64,000 nucleotides of DNA, taken from contig NZ_JAJFEQ010000003.1 in assembly GCF_020707265.1 (NCBI RefSeq), positions 512,719 to 576,718 of the forward strand, given 5' to 3'. Origin of the DNA: Massilia sp. IC2-477 (GTDB lineage Bacteria; Pseudomonadota; Gammaproteobacteria; Burkholderiales; Burkholderiaceae_D). Position numbers and translations under genes: made by a program. The notes beneath the pieces were generated by a model. The model searched no databases. It saw only the letters and a list, made by a program, of their open reading frames with translations, and was not told where the DNA came from. Shown here in pieces: positions 56,730-64,000 of the stretch (its first letter is position 1; each line of letters begins with the position of its first letter).

Positions 56730-57692
56730 ATGCGCGCCAGCCGACTCCTTTCCATCCTCACCACGTTGCAAGCCCGCGGCCAGGCTTCCGCGCGCGCCCT
56801 GGCCGAGGACTGCGGGGTGTCGCTGCGCACCATCTACCGCGACGTCGAGGCACTGAGCGGCGCCGGCATTCCGATCTACAGCGAACGCGGCAACCAGGGC
56901 GGCTACCGCCTGCTGGACGGCTACCGCACCCGCCTGAACGGCATGTCGGCCCAGGAGGCCGAATCCCTGTTCCTGGGCGGCCTGTCCGGCCAGGCGGCCG
57001 AGCTCGGGCTGGATGGGGTCTGCGCCAGCGCGCGCGACAAGCTGCTGGCGGCGCTGCCCGCCGAGGTCCGCACCGGCGCCGGACGCCTGCGTTTCTACCT
57101 GGATGCGCCGGGCTGGTTCGAAGCGAGCGAGCGGCCGGACTGCCTGCCCCGACTGGCGCGCGCCGTCTGGGACGAACGGCCGGTCCGCGTCGTCTACCGC
57201 AGCTGGAGCGCCGAGAAGGAACGGGTGCTGGAGCCGCTCGGCATCGTGCTCAAGGGCGCGGCCTGGTACCTGGTCGCCCGGACGGGCGGCAGCGTGCGCA
57301 CCTACCGCGTGTCGCGCATCCGCGAGCTCGAGCTGCTCGACGGCCAGGTCGAACACGCCGCCGGCTTCGACCTGCAGGCCTGGTGGCTGGAGAGCGCGCG
57401 CCGCTTCGAGCAGGAGCAGCACCCGGAACAGGCTATGCTGCGGCTCTCGCCCTGGGGTTTCAAGATGATGGAAGCCTTCCTGCCGCCCTATGCCGTGGCG
57501 CACGCCACGATCGCCGAACCCGGGCCGGACGGCTGGCGCAGCGTCACCCTCCCCGTCGGCCCGCTGTGCCACGCCCCGTTCGACCTGCTGCGTTTCGGCG
57601 CCGAGCTCGAAGTGATCGGGCCGGGCTCCCTGCGCGCGGAGATGGCGCGCATCGCGGCGCAGCTGGCGAAGACCTACACCCTACCCGCCTAA
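56730..57692 (+). CDS. YafY-type transcriptional regulator (HTH_11 and WYL domains)
   Basis: A 320-residue regulator. The DeoR-like winged helix (about 1-60) reads RASRLLSILTTLQARGQASARALAEDCGVSLRTIYRDVEALSGAG, followed by a WYL domain (about 140-215): RVVYRSW, LEPLGIVLKGAAWYLVA and TYRVSRI. A helical C-terminal extension follows, the WCX type. WYL domains sense small molecules or nucleic acids. It is divergent from the GST gene, its probable target. The start ATG has no strong ribosome site. Confidence 0.88.
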   Translation: MRASRLLSILTTLQARGQASARALAEDCGVSLRTIYRDVEALSGAGIPIYSERGNQGGYRLLDGYRTRLNGMSAQEAESLFLGGLSGQAAELGLDGVCASARDKLLAALPAEVRTGAGRLRFYLDAPGWFEASERPDCLPRLARAVWDERPVRVVYRSWSAEKERVLEPLGIVLKGAAWYLVARTGGSVRTYRVSRIRELELLDGQVEHAAGFDLQAWWLESARRFEQEQHPEQAMLRLSPWGFKMMEAFLPPYAVAHATIAEPGPDGWRSVTLPVGPLCHAPFDLLRFGAELEVIGPGSLRAEMARIAAQLAKTYTLPA

Positions 57693-57843
57693 CATGTTCC
57701 CCCCGCGGTGGGGGCTTACGCGCGCCCGCCGTTTGCCTATACTGCCCACAGGTCGTCACGCTGCACCTGCGCGGCGCAGCGAAAACGGCCCCGAAATTCT
57801 GCATTTCCCGCATTGGCGAAGTAGACAAGGAACCGACCCGCCC

Positions 57844-58548
57844 ATGGATTTCCTCGACGATCTGCTGGAGGAGCGCAAGGCGCGCCTCAGCCAGTCCGTG
57901 CTGTGCACCTACATGGCTGACGCCAGGGTCGAGCCCCACCAGCGGCTCTCCTTTATCCCGGCAATGATCTTCTTCACCATGGGCTTCCAGGACATCCTGT
58001 CGGCGCTGCGCGACAACAGCGACAAGTCGGCCCTGCAGCTGAGCGTGCACCGCCACTGCGACGAAGACGCCTTCCACTGGCAGTGGTATCTGGACGACCT
58101 GACGGTGATCGAGCACGGGCGCCGCCTGTTGCGCCTGCCGGCCGCCCAGGCCCTCAGCGACGTCTGGTCGCCCGTCAACCACGCCACCCGCGAAACCGTC
58201 TACCACGCGATCCACCTGGCCAAGACCTGGCAGACCCCGTTCTACCGCATGGTGATCCTGCGCGCCCTCGAATCCACGTTCGCCTGCTTCAACGAGCCCA
58301 TGTACCGGCTGGTCGAGGAACTCGGCATGGCCGAACACCTGCACTACTTCGGCCGGCTGCACCAGCAGGCCGAGGCCAGTCACGCTTCGACCCAGCTCGC
58401 GCTCCCGGCTCCCGTCTACAGGGCCACCGAAGACGAGCACACCACCGCCAGCTTCCTGGTGAACCAGGTGTTCGACGCATTCAAGCGCATGTTCGACTGC
58501 TGGTACGCTGTCGGCCTGACCGGCCGGGTGCTGCGGCCGGCGGCCTGA
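57844..58548 (+). CDS. Unidentified protein, possibly heme-oxygenase-like fold
   Basis: A 234-residue, mostly helical soluble protein that I do not recognise with certainty. Conserved-looking polar clusters occur within helices: HRHCDEDAFHWQWYLDD, ETVYHAIHLAK, LESTFACFNE and LHYFGRLHQQAEASHAS. Spaced His, Asp and Glu like these are found in heme-oxygenase-like di-iron oxidases, but the exact ligand pattern is not clear enough to be sure. ATG 57844 is chosen over the upstream frame; AAGGAA is 11 bases away. No neighbouring gene gives a pathway. Confidence 0.6.
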   Translation: MDFLDDLLEERKARLSQSVLCTYMADARVEPHQRLSFIPAMIFFTMGFQDILSALRDNSDKSALQLSVHRHCDEDAFHWQWYLDDLTVIEHGRRLLRLPAAQALSDVWSPVNHATRETVYHAIHLAKTWQTPFYRMVILRALESTFACFNEPMYRLVEELGMAEHLHYFGRLHQQAEASHASTQLALPAPVYRATEDEHTTASFLVNQVFDAFKRMFDCWYAVGLTGRVLRPAA

Positions 58549-58581
58549 CGCAGGCGGCCGGCTTCCGGCCAAGCGCCAGGA

Positions 58582-59478
58582 CTAGCGCACTCCGATATAG
58601 GCGCTCGGCGGGATCCCTACGTGGCGACTGAATGCAGTGCTAAAACTGCTCGCTGAACCGTAACCGATCCTGTCAGCAATTTCACCCAAGCCGAACTTTT
58701 TCTGGCGAAGCAGATCCTTTGCCAGCGCCATGCGCCAGGCAAGCAGGTATTCCATCGGCGGCACGCCCACGCCACGCGAGAAACGTCCGAAAAAAGCCGA
58801 TCTCGACAGCGCTGCCTTCTCGGCCAGTTCCGTGACCGTCCAGGGATGGGCGGGCTTTTCATGCATGTGCCTGATTGCCGCGCCCAAACGGGCGTCGGCA
58901 AGGCCGCGGAGCAGTCCGGGCGTTGCATCGTGAGCGGAGGTCGAGCGCAGTGCTTCGACCAGCAGGATGTCAATGAGCCTGCCGAGAACCAGTTCTCGGC
59001 CCGATCTCTGGTCGAGCGACTCTTCCCTGACCATCTGGACCCATAGCTTGAGCCGTTCGACGCCTCGGACATGCAGCAGTACTGGTAAAAGAGAAACAAG
59101 CAGGTCCGCATCCGGCGAATCGAAAGCGAAGTATCCGCCCAGCATACGGATGTCGGGAGGGCCATCCTGTCTGCCGTGACGGATCTCGCCCTCGATTTCT
59201 GTGGCGCCAACCGGATCCATCAGGGTCGGTACCGCCGTATCTGCGCTCGACAGGGTGAAACCTGGGGTGGCGGGAAGCAGTACGAAGTCGCCTGCTTTCA
59301 ACATGACGGGCTGCTGTCCGTCGACTGCAAGCGTGCATTCGCCGTCCAGCATCGTGCAAAAGCTGGGCTCACCGAACTTCTCGTAACGCACAGCCCACGA
59401 TCCTGCACCGCCGATGAGCTTGGAGAAGACCGCGCGGGGCTTCATCAGGCTGATGATTTCGGACAGCGGATCGACCAT
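58582..59478 (-). CDS. AraC family regulator with cupin domain
   Basis: A 298-residue regulator. A cupin-type sensor (about 1-150, GGAGSWAVRYEKFGEPSFCTMLDGECTL and LKAGDFVLLPA) precedes the two AraC helix-turn-helices: TVTELAEKAALSRSAFFGRFSRGVGVPPMEYLLAWRM and GLGEIADRIGYGSASSFSTAFSRHVGIPPSAY. It is divergent from an SDR gene with an 8-bp palindrome between them, and almost certainly controls it. Codons with A or T in the third position are more common than in neighbours. Confidence 0.88.
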   Translation of the reverse strand: MVDPLSEIISLMKPRAVFSKLIGGAGSWAVRYEKFGEPSFCTMLDGECTLAVDGQQPVMLKAGDFVLLPATPGFTLSSADTAVPTLMDPVGATEIEGEIRHGRQDGPPDIRMLGGYFAFDSPDADLLVSLLPVLLHVRGVERLKLWVQMVREESLDQRSGRELVLGRLIDILLVEALRSTSAHDATPGLLRGLADARLGAAIRHMHEKPAHPWTVTELAEKAALSRSAFFGRFSRGVGVPPMEYLLAWRMALAKDLLRQKKFGLGEIADRIGYGSASSFSTAFSRHVGIPPSAYIGVR

Positions 59479-59508
59479 GGCAGGACTCTCGCAAATGATA
59501 TCAAGACC

Positions 59509-59528
59509 GTGGATTATAGCTAATCCAC
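59509..59528. promoter_or_regulatory. Palindrome in the AraC/SDR divergent promoter
   Basis: GTGGATTA-tagc-TAATCCAC is a perfect inverted repeat with 8-bp arms, 31 bases before the regulator ATG and 48 bases before the SDR ATG. It may be the regulator's binding site or a repressor operator. Confidence 0.55.
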
Positions 59529-59575
59529 TTATCGCCTTGTAAAGTCATAGCATACCAACCAAACGAAAGGCAAGC

Positions 59576-60319
59576 ATGAAAACGATCCTGATCACTGGCT
59601 GTTCTTCCGGCTACGGACTGGAAACAGCACGTCTCTTTCACGCGAAAGGATGGAATGTCGTCGCCACCATGCGCACGCCCCAAGCAGAAATCATGTTGGC
59701 CGGCGATCGGCTGCGTGTGCTACCCCTGGACGTCACGCAGAGCGCAAGTATCGCGCAGGCCCTCGATCTCGCCGGGCCTATCGACGTTCTGGTGAATAAC
59801 GCGGGGATCGGTTTGTTCGGCGCGTTCGAGGCGACCCCGATGGGCATCGTCCGCGAGATCTTCGAAACGAATACCTTCGGCACGATGGCGATGACCCAGG
59901 CGGTCTTGCCCCAGTTTCGAGCGCGTCGGTCAGGACTCGTGATCAACCTTACCTCCACCGCGACCATGGCGCCGTTCCCCCTCGTCGCTGCTTACACTGC
60001 AAGCAAGACCGCTATCGAAGGATTCACTGAATCGCTGGCGCTCGAGTTGGCGGACTTCGGTGTACGGATCAAGCTGGTCGAGCCTGGCTACGGCCCAAGC
60101 ACGCGCTTCGCTGCAAATGGAGTAGAACGCATGCAAGGATTGATACCGGATCCCTACATGGCTTACGCGCAGTCGGTCTTTGCTGCATTCGGCGCGGCGA
60201 CCGCCGTCACGACTGAGACTGCGGTAGCGGAGGCGGTCTGGCACGCAGCGAACGATCCTGCCGCTACCCTGCGCTATCCGGCAGGCGATGACGCCATTGC
60301 ACTTGCTCAGGCGCGGTGA
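59576..60319 (+). CDS. SDR family oxidoreductase controlled by the AraC regulator
   Basis: A 247-residue classical SDR. TGCSSGYGLETAR (cofactor loop), LDVTQ, VNNAGIG, NLTSTATM with the catalytic Ser and YTASK with Tyr-Lys are all present. EPGYGPS and the later part follow the usual order. AAAGG precedes the ATG by eight bases. Paired with the AraC gene, it forms a small module that reads as acquired: lower GC and different codon use compared with the genes at 57-58 kb and 61-64 kb. The substrate is unknown. Confidence 0.9.
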   Translation: MKTILITGCSSGYGLETARLFHAKGWNVVATMRTPQAEIMLAGDRLRVLPLDVTQSASIAQALDLAGPIDVLVNNAGIGLFGAFEATPMGIVREIFETNTFGTMAMTQAVLPQFRARRSGLVINLTSTATMAPFPLVAAYTASKTAIEGFTESLALELADFGVRIKLVEPGYGPSTRFAANGVERMQGLIPDPYMAYAQSVFAAFGAATAVTTETAVAEAVWHAANDPAATLRYPAGDDAIALAQAR

Positions 60320-60389
60320 GACACGACTCGCACGACGAGAACAGGCGCTTGCATCCACGCCACCCTGGCCTTTGCGGCTTGCCGAGACC

Positions 60390-61388
60390 TCAGCGCAGAT
60401 ACGGAGCCTGGTTCGCCGCAATCTGCGCGAACTCGGCTTGCGTCAGGGGCAGGCGCCGGAAGGCCTCCCAGGCCTGCGCCTGTTTCGTGGGCGTGTCGGA
60501 GCCGTACAGCAGCCGCGCCATGCCGATCTGCCGCATCCGCTTGACCAGCAGCGCCGTCGTTTCGGGCGAATTCTCGCCGTCGGCGTTGCTGGCGATATCG
60601 AACCACAGGTTCTTGGTGGCGGGATGCCCACGCTCGACAGCTTCGGCGAACACGGCGAGCGCCTCCTGCGCCGGCGGATCCTCGAAGCCCGGCCCGGTCC
60701 CTGCGAGGTGCGCGATCTGCACCGGCACATCGGGTGCGAGCGGCAGCAGCTGGTCGAGGAAGACCCGCGCCTGGACGGCGCCGTAAGGCCGCTTCTTGCT
60801 GATGCTCGCGCGGAGGTGCACCACGATGGCCATCCTGGCACGATTGGCGGCCTTGAAGAATTCGCCCAGGCGGGCGACGTGGGCCGGGTCGTCGAACTGG
60901 ATGTCGCTATTACCGATGTGCATCTTGACGCCACGGCGCAGTCCCGGATGCGCTGCGCAACGGGCCAGCTCTTTTAGGGCATAGTCGCGCATCGGATTGA
61001 TGCCGCAGAAGGCCACCAGGCGGTCCGGATACTGCGCGGCCTGCTGCGCGGTCCAGTCGTTTTCCGCCCGGACGAGCTCGTACTCGTCGGGAAGATTGCG
61101 GTCAGGCCGGCCGAACATGTAGGCGGTCGACAGCACGGTGGCGCGCCGGATCCCGAGCTGATCCAGGTTGGCGACCAGGGCGGCGGCGGGCACCTCCTTG
61201 ATGGCCGGCGAATTGATCAGGGCCACGATCCGCGGGCTGAACAGATGCTGGTGGTGATCCGCCCCGGGCACTGACACGGTGGCGGGCGCCTTGCCGGCGG
61301 CGCTATCGGCGGGCGCCGCATTTACCGGCGGCGCGAACGCCAGCAGGGACATCGCGAGCAAGGGAGCGATCATTCTGTTCATCATCAT
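60390..61388 (-). CDS. Secreted amidohydrolase (Amidohydrolase_2 family)
   Basis: A 332-residue protein with a signal peptide (MIAPLLAMSLLAFAPPVNA, cut near residue 24). The metal site follows the amidohydrolase pattern: DHHQH (HxH), GVKMHIG (His), QIAHLAG (His) and LYGSDTP (Asp). These enzymes hydrolyse or decarboxylate small aromatic or lactone substrates. Three ATGs in tandem (61388, 61385, 61382) follow AAGGA; the first is used. It is divergent from the metal-resistance operon but not obviously related to it. Confidence 0.85.
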   Translation of the reverse strand: MMMNRMIAPLLAMSLLAFAPPVNAAPADSAAGKAPATVSVPGADHHQHLFSPRIVALINSPAIKEVPAAALVANLDQLGIRRATVLSTAYMFGRPDRNLPDEYELVRAENDWTAQQAAQYPDRLVAFCGINPMRDYALKELARCAAHPGLRRGVKMHIGNSDIQFDDPAHVARLGEFFKAANRARMAIVVHLRASISKKRPYGAVQARVFLDQLLPLAPDVPVQIAHLAGTGPGFEDPPAQEALAVFAEAVERGHPATKNLWFDIASNADGENSPETTALLVKRMRQIGMARLLYGSDTPTKQAQAWEAFRRLPLTQAEFAQIAANQAPYLR

Positions 61389-61554
61389 GCCAATCCTTCG
61401 TTGTCGGGCTTGCGGTGCACGCCCCATGACAGGCAGCTTAGCGAAAGCGGCCCAGTCAAGGCTCGGCTTTCCGATGGAATGCACTATTCGCCGGACGAAC
61501 GGCCTGCGGCTTGGCGTAGCCGGAAAGGTCGAGCGCTTTCCAGCCCGGCTGGTG

Positions 61555-61583
61555 TTGGCCATTCCTGGCCACGACCAGGCCAA
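61555..61583. promoter_or_regulatory. Inverted repeat and -10 box upstream of the metal-resistance operon
   Basis: TTGGCC (61555-61560) and GGCCAA (61578-61583) enclose a second inverted repeat CCTGG-ccacga-CCAGG. A TATACT -10-like box follows at 61596-61601, 11 bases before the ATG at 61612. The nested palindrome next to the promoter would suit a metal-responsive regulator of the operon; none is encoded in the window. Confidence 0.5.
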
Positions 61584-61611
61584 AATTTGTCGTGCTATAC
61601 TCGCCGCACCT

Positions 61612-62022
61612 ATGCTCCGCACACTCAAGACATTGATGGTCTGGCTACTGCTGGCCGTGCTTCCGCTCCAGGCGGTGGCGGCAGGCCGTCTGTCGTGCGC
61701 ACCCGTGTCGCAGGAGTCGAGCCAGCTCGCGCACCATCCCGCCCCGGCGCAGCATGAGGCCATGATGGATGCGCACGCCCATCACGATAGCGAGCATGCA
61801 TCCTCGGACGACGCATCCGCGGACGCGGACGGCGACAAGAAGCCGCATTCCACCTGCAGCGCCTGCTCCGCGTTCTGCCTTGGCGCCTGCGCCCCACCTT
61901 CTACCCAGCTTTCCGTCCCGGCTTTCGATGGCTCCGACGCGGTCGCCCTTGCGCCCGCGGCCTTTGCCGTCGGCTTCATCCAGGACGGCCCCCAACGCCC
62001 TCCCAGGCAGCAATCCCTCTGA
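61612..62022 (+). CDS. His-rich exported protein, CzcI/CopL-like
   Basis: A 136-residue protein with a signal peptide (TLMVWLLLAVLPLQAVAAG) and a central His/Asp/Ser-rich segment (HHPAPAQHEAMMDAHAHHDSEHAS), then a Cys cluster (CSACSAFCLGAC). The pattern of LPLQ(A)xAA followed by a Cys and a run of His resembles CzcI-like proteins encoded just before czcC-type efflux genes; their role is metal sensing or binding. It is the first gene of a plus-strand operon that goes on to a TolC-family gene. No strong ribosome site is visible. Confidence 0.65.
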   Translation: MLRTLKTLMVWLLLAVLPLQAVAAGRLSCAPVSQESSQLAHHPAPAQHEAMMDAHAHHDSEHASSDDASADADGDKKPHSTCSACSAFCLGACAPPSTQLSVPAFDGSDAVALAPAAFAVGFIQDGPQRPPRQQSL

Positions 62023-62116
62023 ATCCGGCGAGAGCTGATGCGGCCGCCCCTGCGGCGCCGGGCTCCCGCGTACACGCGTGCCGCTGCACGCCCTGTCACC
62101 GATCCGAGGATTGACC

Positions 62117-62440
62117 ATGATTTCCAAGCTCCGGGCTGCCGCCATCGGCGCCCTGCTGGCCGTGCCAATGTGCGCCCAGGCCCAGCCAACCCGTGCGCCG
62201 GCTGATCCGGCCGACCCCAAGGCGCCCGTGCCGCCGCTCGTCTATGTGCCGCTCGCCACCGTCCCCTCGCAGACGCCGCAGGCGGACGACGCCACTCCCG
62301 ACAAGGCCTGGCGCGCCGCCAACGCGGCCGTCGGCGCCCATGACGCGCATGCAGGACATGGCGCCGCACCGGGCAAGCCCGCCAATCCGCCCGCGCAGCC
62401 GGCCAAGCCTGCGCCTGTGGACCACGGCAAACATCATTGA
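62117..62440 (+). CDS. Small exported protein with His-rich C-terminus
   Basis: A 107-residue protein with a signal peptide (AAAIGALLAVPMCAQA), a Pro/Ala-rich low-complexity body, and a His-containing tail (AHDAHAGHG, DHGKHH). I do not recognise a family. The layout fits a periplasmic metal-binding protein. It lies between the CzcI-like and TolC-family genes; ATG 62117 is preceded by CGAGGA, and the TolC gene starts ten bases after its stop. Confidence 0.6.
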   Translation: MISKLRAAAIGALLAVPMCAQAQPTRAPADPADPKAPVPPLVYVPLATVPSQTPQADDATPDKAWRAANAAVGAHDAHAGHGAAPGKPANPPAQPAKPAPVDHGKHH

Positions 62441-62450
62441 GTCCAAACCC

Positions 62451-63872
62451 ATGATGACAACACCCTTTCCCAAGCCAGCGCTGCGCACCGTCGCGGCGGG
62501 CGCCATGCTGCTCCTGATGGGCGGCTGCGCAAGCTTTTCCCGCGACGGCGGCATGGACGCCGTGTCTGACCTGACCGCGCAGCGCACCGGCCAGGATGTC
62601 CGGCTGCAAAAGGCGAACGGTGACAACACCGCCGCCGAGGCGGCGCTCAATCAGCTCCTCAAGGAGCCGCTCACCCCCGACAGCGCCGTCCGCGTCGCCC
62701 TGCTCAACAACCGCAGCCTGCGCGCCTCGCTGGCCGAACTCGGCGTGGCCGAGGCCGACCTGGTGCAGGCCGGCCGCATGGCCAATCCTGGCTTCAGCTT
62801 CAGCCGCATGTCCGGTGGCGGCGAGACCGAGATCGAGCGCAGCCTCATGTTCGACCTGGTGGGCCTGTTGACCATGCCGATCCGCCGCGACATCGAGTCG
62901 CGCCGTTTCGAGAGCGCCAAACTGGCCGCGGCGAATGAGGCGGTCCGGCTGGCTGCGGACACCCGCAAGGCCTGGTTCAGGGCCGTCGCGGCCGCCCAAT
63001 CCGCCCAGTACGCCGGGCAGGTGCGCGAGGCGGCCGAAGCGAGCGCCGAGCTGGCGCAGCGCATGGCGAAAGTCGGCCACTTGAGCAGCCTCGACCAGGC
63101 GCGCGAACAGGCCTTTTCCGTCGAAGCCGCAGCCCAGCTGGCGCGCGCCCGCCACAACACCACCGCGGCGCGCGAGCAACTGGCCAGGCTGATGGGCGTC
63201 TGGGGCGAGCACACCGCCTTCCGCCTGCCCGAGCGGCTGCCGGAGCTGCCGGCCACCGTGCGCCAGCCAGGCAATATCGAGTCGCTCGCCATGCAGCAGC
63301 GCCTCGACGTGCGCCTGGCAAAGCTCGACACCGAATCCACCGCGCGCGCCCTGGGCCTGACCCGCGCCACCGGCGTGATCAACGTGCTGGAAGCCGGCTA
63401 CGTCAACGCCAGCAAGTCGGGCGCGCCGCGTGAAAACGGCTACGAGATCGAGCTCGCGCTGCCGCTCTTCGACTGGGGCGGCGCGAAAGTAGCGAAGGCA
63501 GAGATGCTGTACATGGGGGCGGTCCACCGCACCGCCGCTACCGCCGTCAACGCCCGCTCGCAGGTGCGCGAAGCCTATTCCGCCTACCGCAGCAGCTACG
63601 ACGTGGCCAGGCAGTACCGCGACGAGCTGGTCCCGCTGCGCAAGAAGATCTCGGAAGAGACCCTGCTGCGCTACAACGGCATGCTGATGAGCGTGTTCGA
63701 GCTGCTGGCCGACGCCCGCGCCCAGATCGCCGGCGTGAATGCGGCGATCGAGGCCCAGCGCGATTTCTGGATCGCCGAAAGCGAGCTGCAGGCCGCCATC
63801 AGCGGCAGCGGCGGCGCGTCGATCTCCATGGTTTCCACCCCGGCGGCTGGCGATGCCGGCGCGGGACACTGA
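62451..63872 (+). CDS. TolC-family outer-membrane efflux lipoprotein (CusC/CzcC-like)
   Basis: A 473-residue outer-membrane factor. A lipobox MLLLMGGCAS follows the signal peptide (the Cys near residue 25). The sequence has the two-fold repeated OEP pattern: ALLNNRSLRASLAELGVAEADLVQAGRMANP, VGLLTMPIRRDI, then the second repeat with EIELALPLFDWGGAKVAKAE and LRYNGMLMSVFELLADAR. It would form the outer channel of an RND-type metal efflux pump whose other subunits lie beyond the window. Of the tandem ATGs, 62451 is used; the site is weak, so coupling to the preceding gene is likely. Confidence 0.85.
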   Translation: MMTTPFPKPALRTVAAGAMLLLMGGCASFSRDGGMDAVSDLTAQRTGQDVRLQKANGDNTAAEAALNQLLKEPLTPDSAVRVALLNNRSLRASLAELGVAEADLVQAGRMANPGFSFSRMSGGGETEIERSLMFDLVGLLTMPIRRDIESRRFESAKLAAANEAVRLAADTRKAWFRAVAAAQSAQYAGQVREAAEASAELAQRMAKVGHLSSLDQAREQAFSVEAAAQLARARHNTTAAREQLARLMGVWGEHTAFRLPERLPELPATVRQPGNIESLAMQQRLDVRLAKLDTESTARALGLTRATGVINVLEAGYVNASKSGAPRENGYEIELALPLFDWGGAKVAKAEMLYMGAVHRTAATAVNARSQVREAYSAYRSSYDVARQYRDELVPLRKKISEETLLRYNGMLMSVFELLADARAQIAGVNAAIEAQRDFWIAESELQAAISGSGGASISMVSTPAAGDAGAGH

Positions 63873-63890
63873 ACAAGGAATGCGTCAACA

Positions 63891-64000
63891 ATGAGTTCCC
63901 GTCGAGATTTCTTTACCGGCGCCGCCGCCCTGGTCGGCGCCGGCCTGGTGAGCCGCGCCGGCGCGGCCACGCTGCCGGAAGCCCCCGTCATGAACAGTGC
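63891..64000 (+). CDS. Tat-exported protein, probably a multicopper oxidase (partial, runs off the window)
   Basis: The first 36 codons are visible. The N-terminus carries a twin-arginine signal (SSRRDFFTGAAALVGAGLV, then SRAGAA), as in proteins exported folded with cofactors. AAGGAA lies 12 bases before the ATG and the gene follows the TolC-family gene by 18 bases. Multicopper oxidases with such signals are common at this place in copper-resistance operons; the identity beyond the signal peptide cannot be confirmed from the visible sequence. Confidence 0.5.
   Translation, partial: MSSRRDFFTGAAALVGAGLVSRAGAATLPEAPVMNS

Noticed and set aside
57694..57843. Upstream extension of the unidentified helical protein
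   Set aside because: The 50 added residues are Arg/Pro-rich, start right after the stop of the WYL gene and include the probable promoter; ATG 57844 begins a plausible helix.
60925..61763. Extension of the amidohydrolase frame upstream of 61388
   Set aside because: The signal peptide and ribosome site place the start at 61388; the extra codons overlap the divergent operon's promoter.

Overview
The window is a continuous stretch of high-GC (roughly 65-70 % by eye) chromosomal DNA from a free-living, aerobic betaproteobacterium. The gene content (bo3-type quinol oxidase with SURF1 and RegBA, homogentisate pathway, DUF2863-like and DUF3606 proteins, KGG stress protein, many c-di-GMP and two-component proteins) fits the Oxalobacteraceae, most like Massilia/Telluria/Duganella; this is an inference from protein character, not a database match. 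There are no rRNA or tRNA genes, CRISPR arrays, insertion sequences or phage genes that I can see. Most apparent long reading frames are antisense shadows produced by GC-rich third codon positions.

Layout. 1-5.6 kb: truncated phytanoyl-CoA dioxygenase-like gene, hybrid sensor kinase with its own promoter and a possible leader peptide, Nudix hydrolase, MscS channel, KGG stress protein. 5.9-14.1 kb: glycosyltransferase, DUF2863-like protein, NCS2 purine permease, DUF481 outer-membrane protein, TPR/aspartyl beta-hydroxylase, and a thioredoxin-like gene overlapping an MFS transporter gene. 14.3-19.3 kb: DUF3606 protein, second MscS channel plus stress-type SDR, membrane sensor kinase, M23 peptidase. 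19.3-24.7 kb: PBP1A and a CHASE-PAS-GGDEF-EAL protein with a degenerate GGDEF. 24.8-30.3 kb: MarR regulator, a three-gene operon (secreted protein, CPA2-like antiporter, YbdK-type ligase) with a terminator hairpin in its presumed leader, YjaB acetyltransferase, ZIP-like transporter.

30.3-38.1 kb is a nine-gene minus-strand respiratory supra-operon: cyoA-cyoB-cyoC-cyoD-surf1-regB-regA-cytochrome c-MOSC/ATL fusion, with genes overlapping or only a few bases apart. It couples a terminal quinol oxidase, its assembly factor and the redox-sensing two-component system. 38.2-46.3 kb: MFS transporter; SDR and TetR genes with a shared operator motif; ZupT-like transporter; manganese catalase divergent from a hemerythrin-domain protein; patatin phospholipase; LrgAB. 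46.5-50.1 kb: tyrosine/homogentisate catabolism (hppD, LysR regulator, divergent hmgA) with a LysR-type box. 50.2-58.5 kb: CNNM/CorC protein, an Lgt-like/TlpA fusion, ETHE1-type persulfide dioxygenase, a membrane PAS-GGDEF-EAL protein, YjbQ, GST with divergent WYL regulator, and an unidentified possibly heme-oxygenase-fold protein. 58.6-60.3 kb: an AraC/SDR pair of visibly lower GC. 60.4-64 kb: secreted amidohydrolase, then the start of a metal-resistance operon (CzcI-like His-rich protein, second His-rich protein, TolC-family lipoprotein, Tat-exported probable multicopper oxidase running off the end).

Intergenic structure. Three copies of a paired-hairpin repeat with conserved GTAGGG/CCCTAC ends (one supplies the stop codon of the purine permease), one different long inverted repeat before hppD, several palindromic operators in divergent promoters, and two convergent gene pairs whose stop codons overlap. 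Coordinates, motifs and promoters were read by eye; family assignments come from motif recognition without a search.
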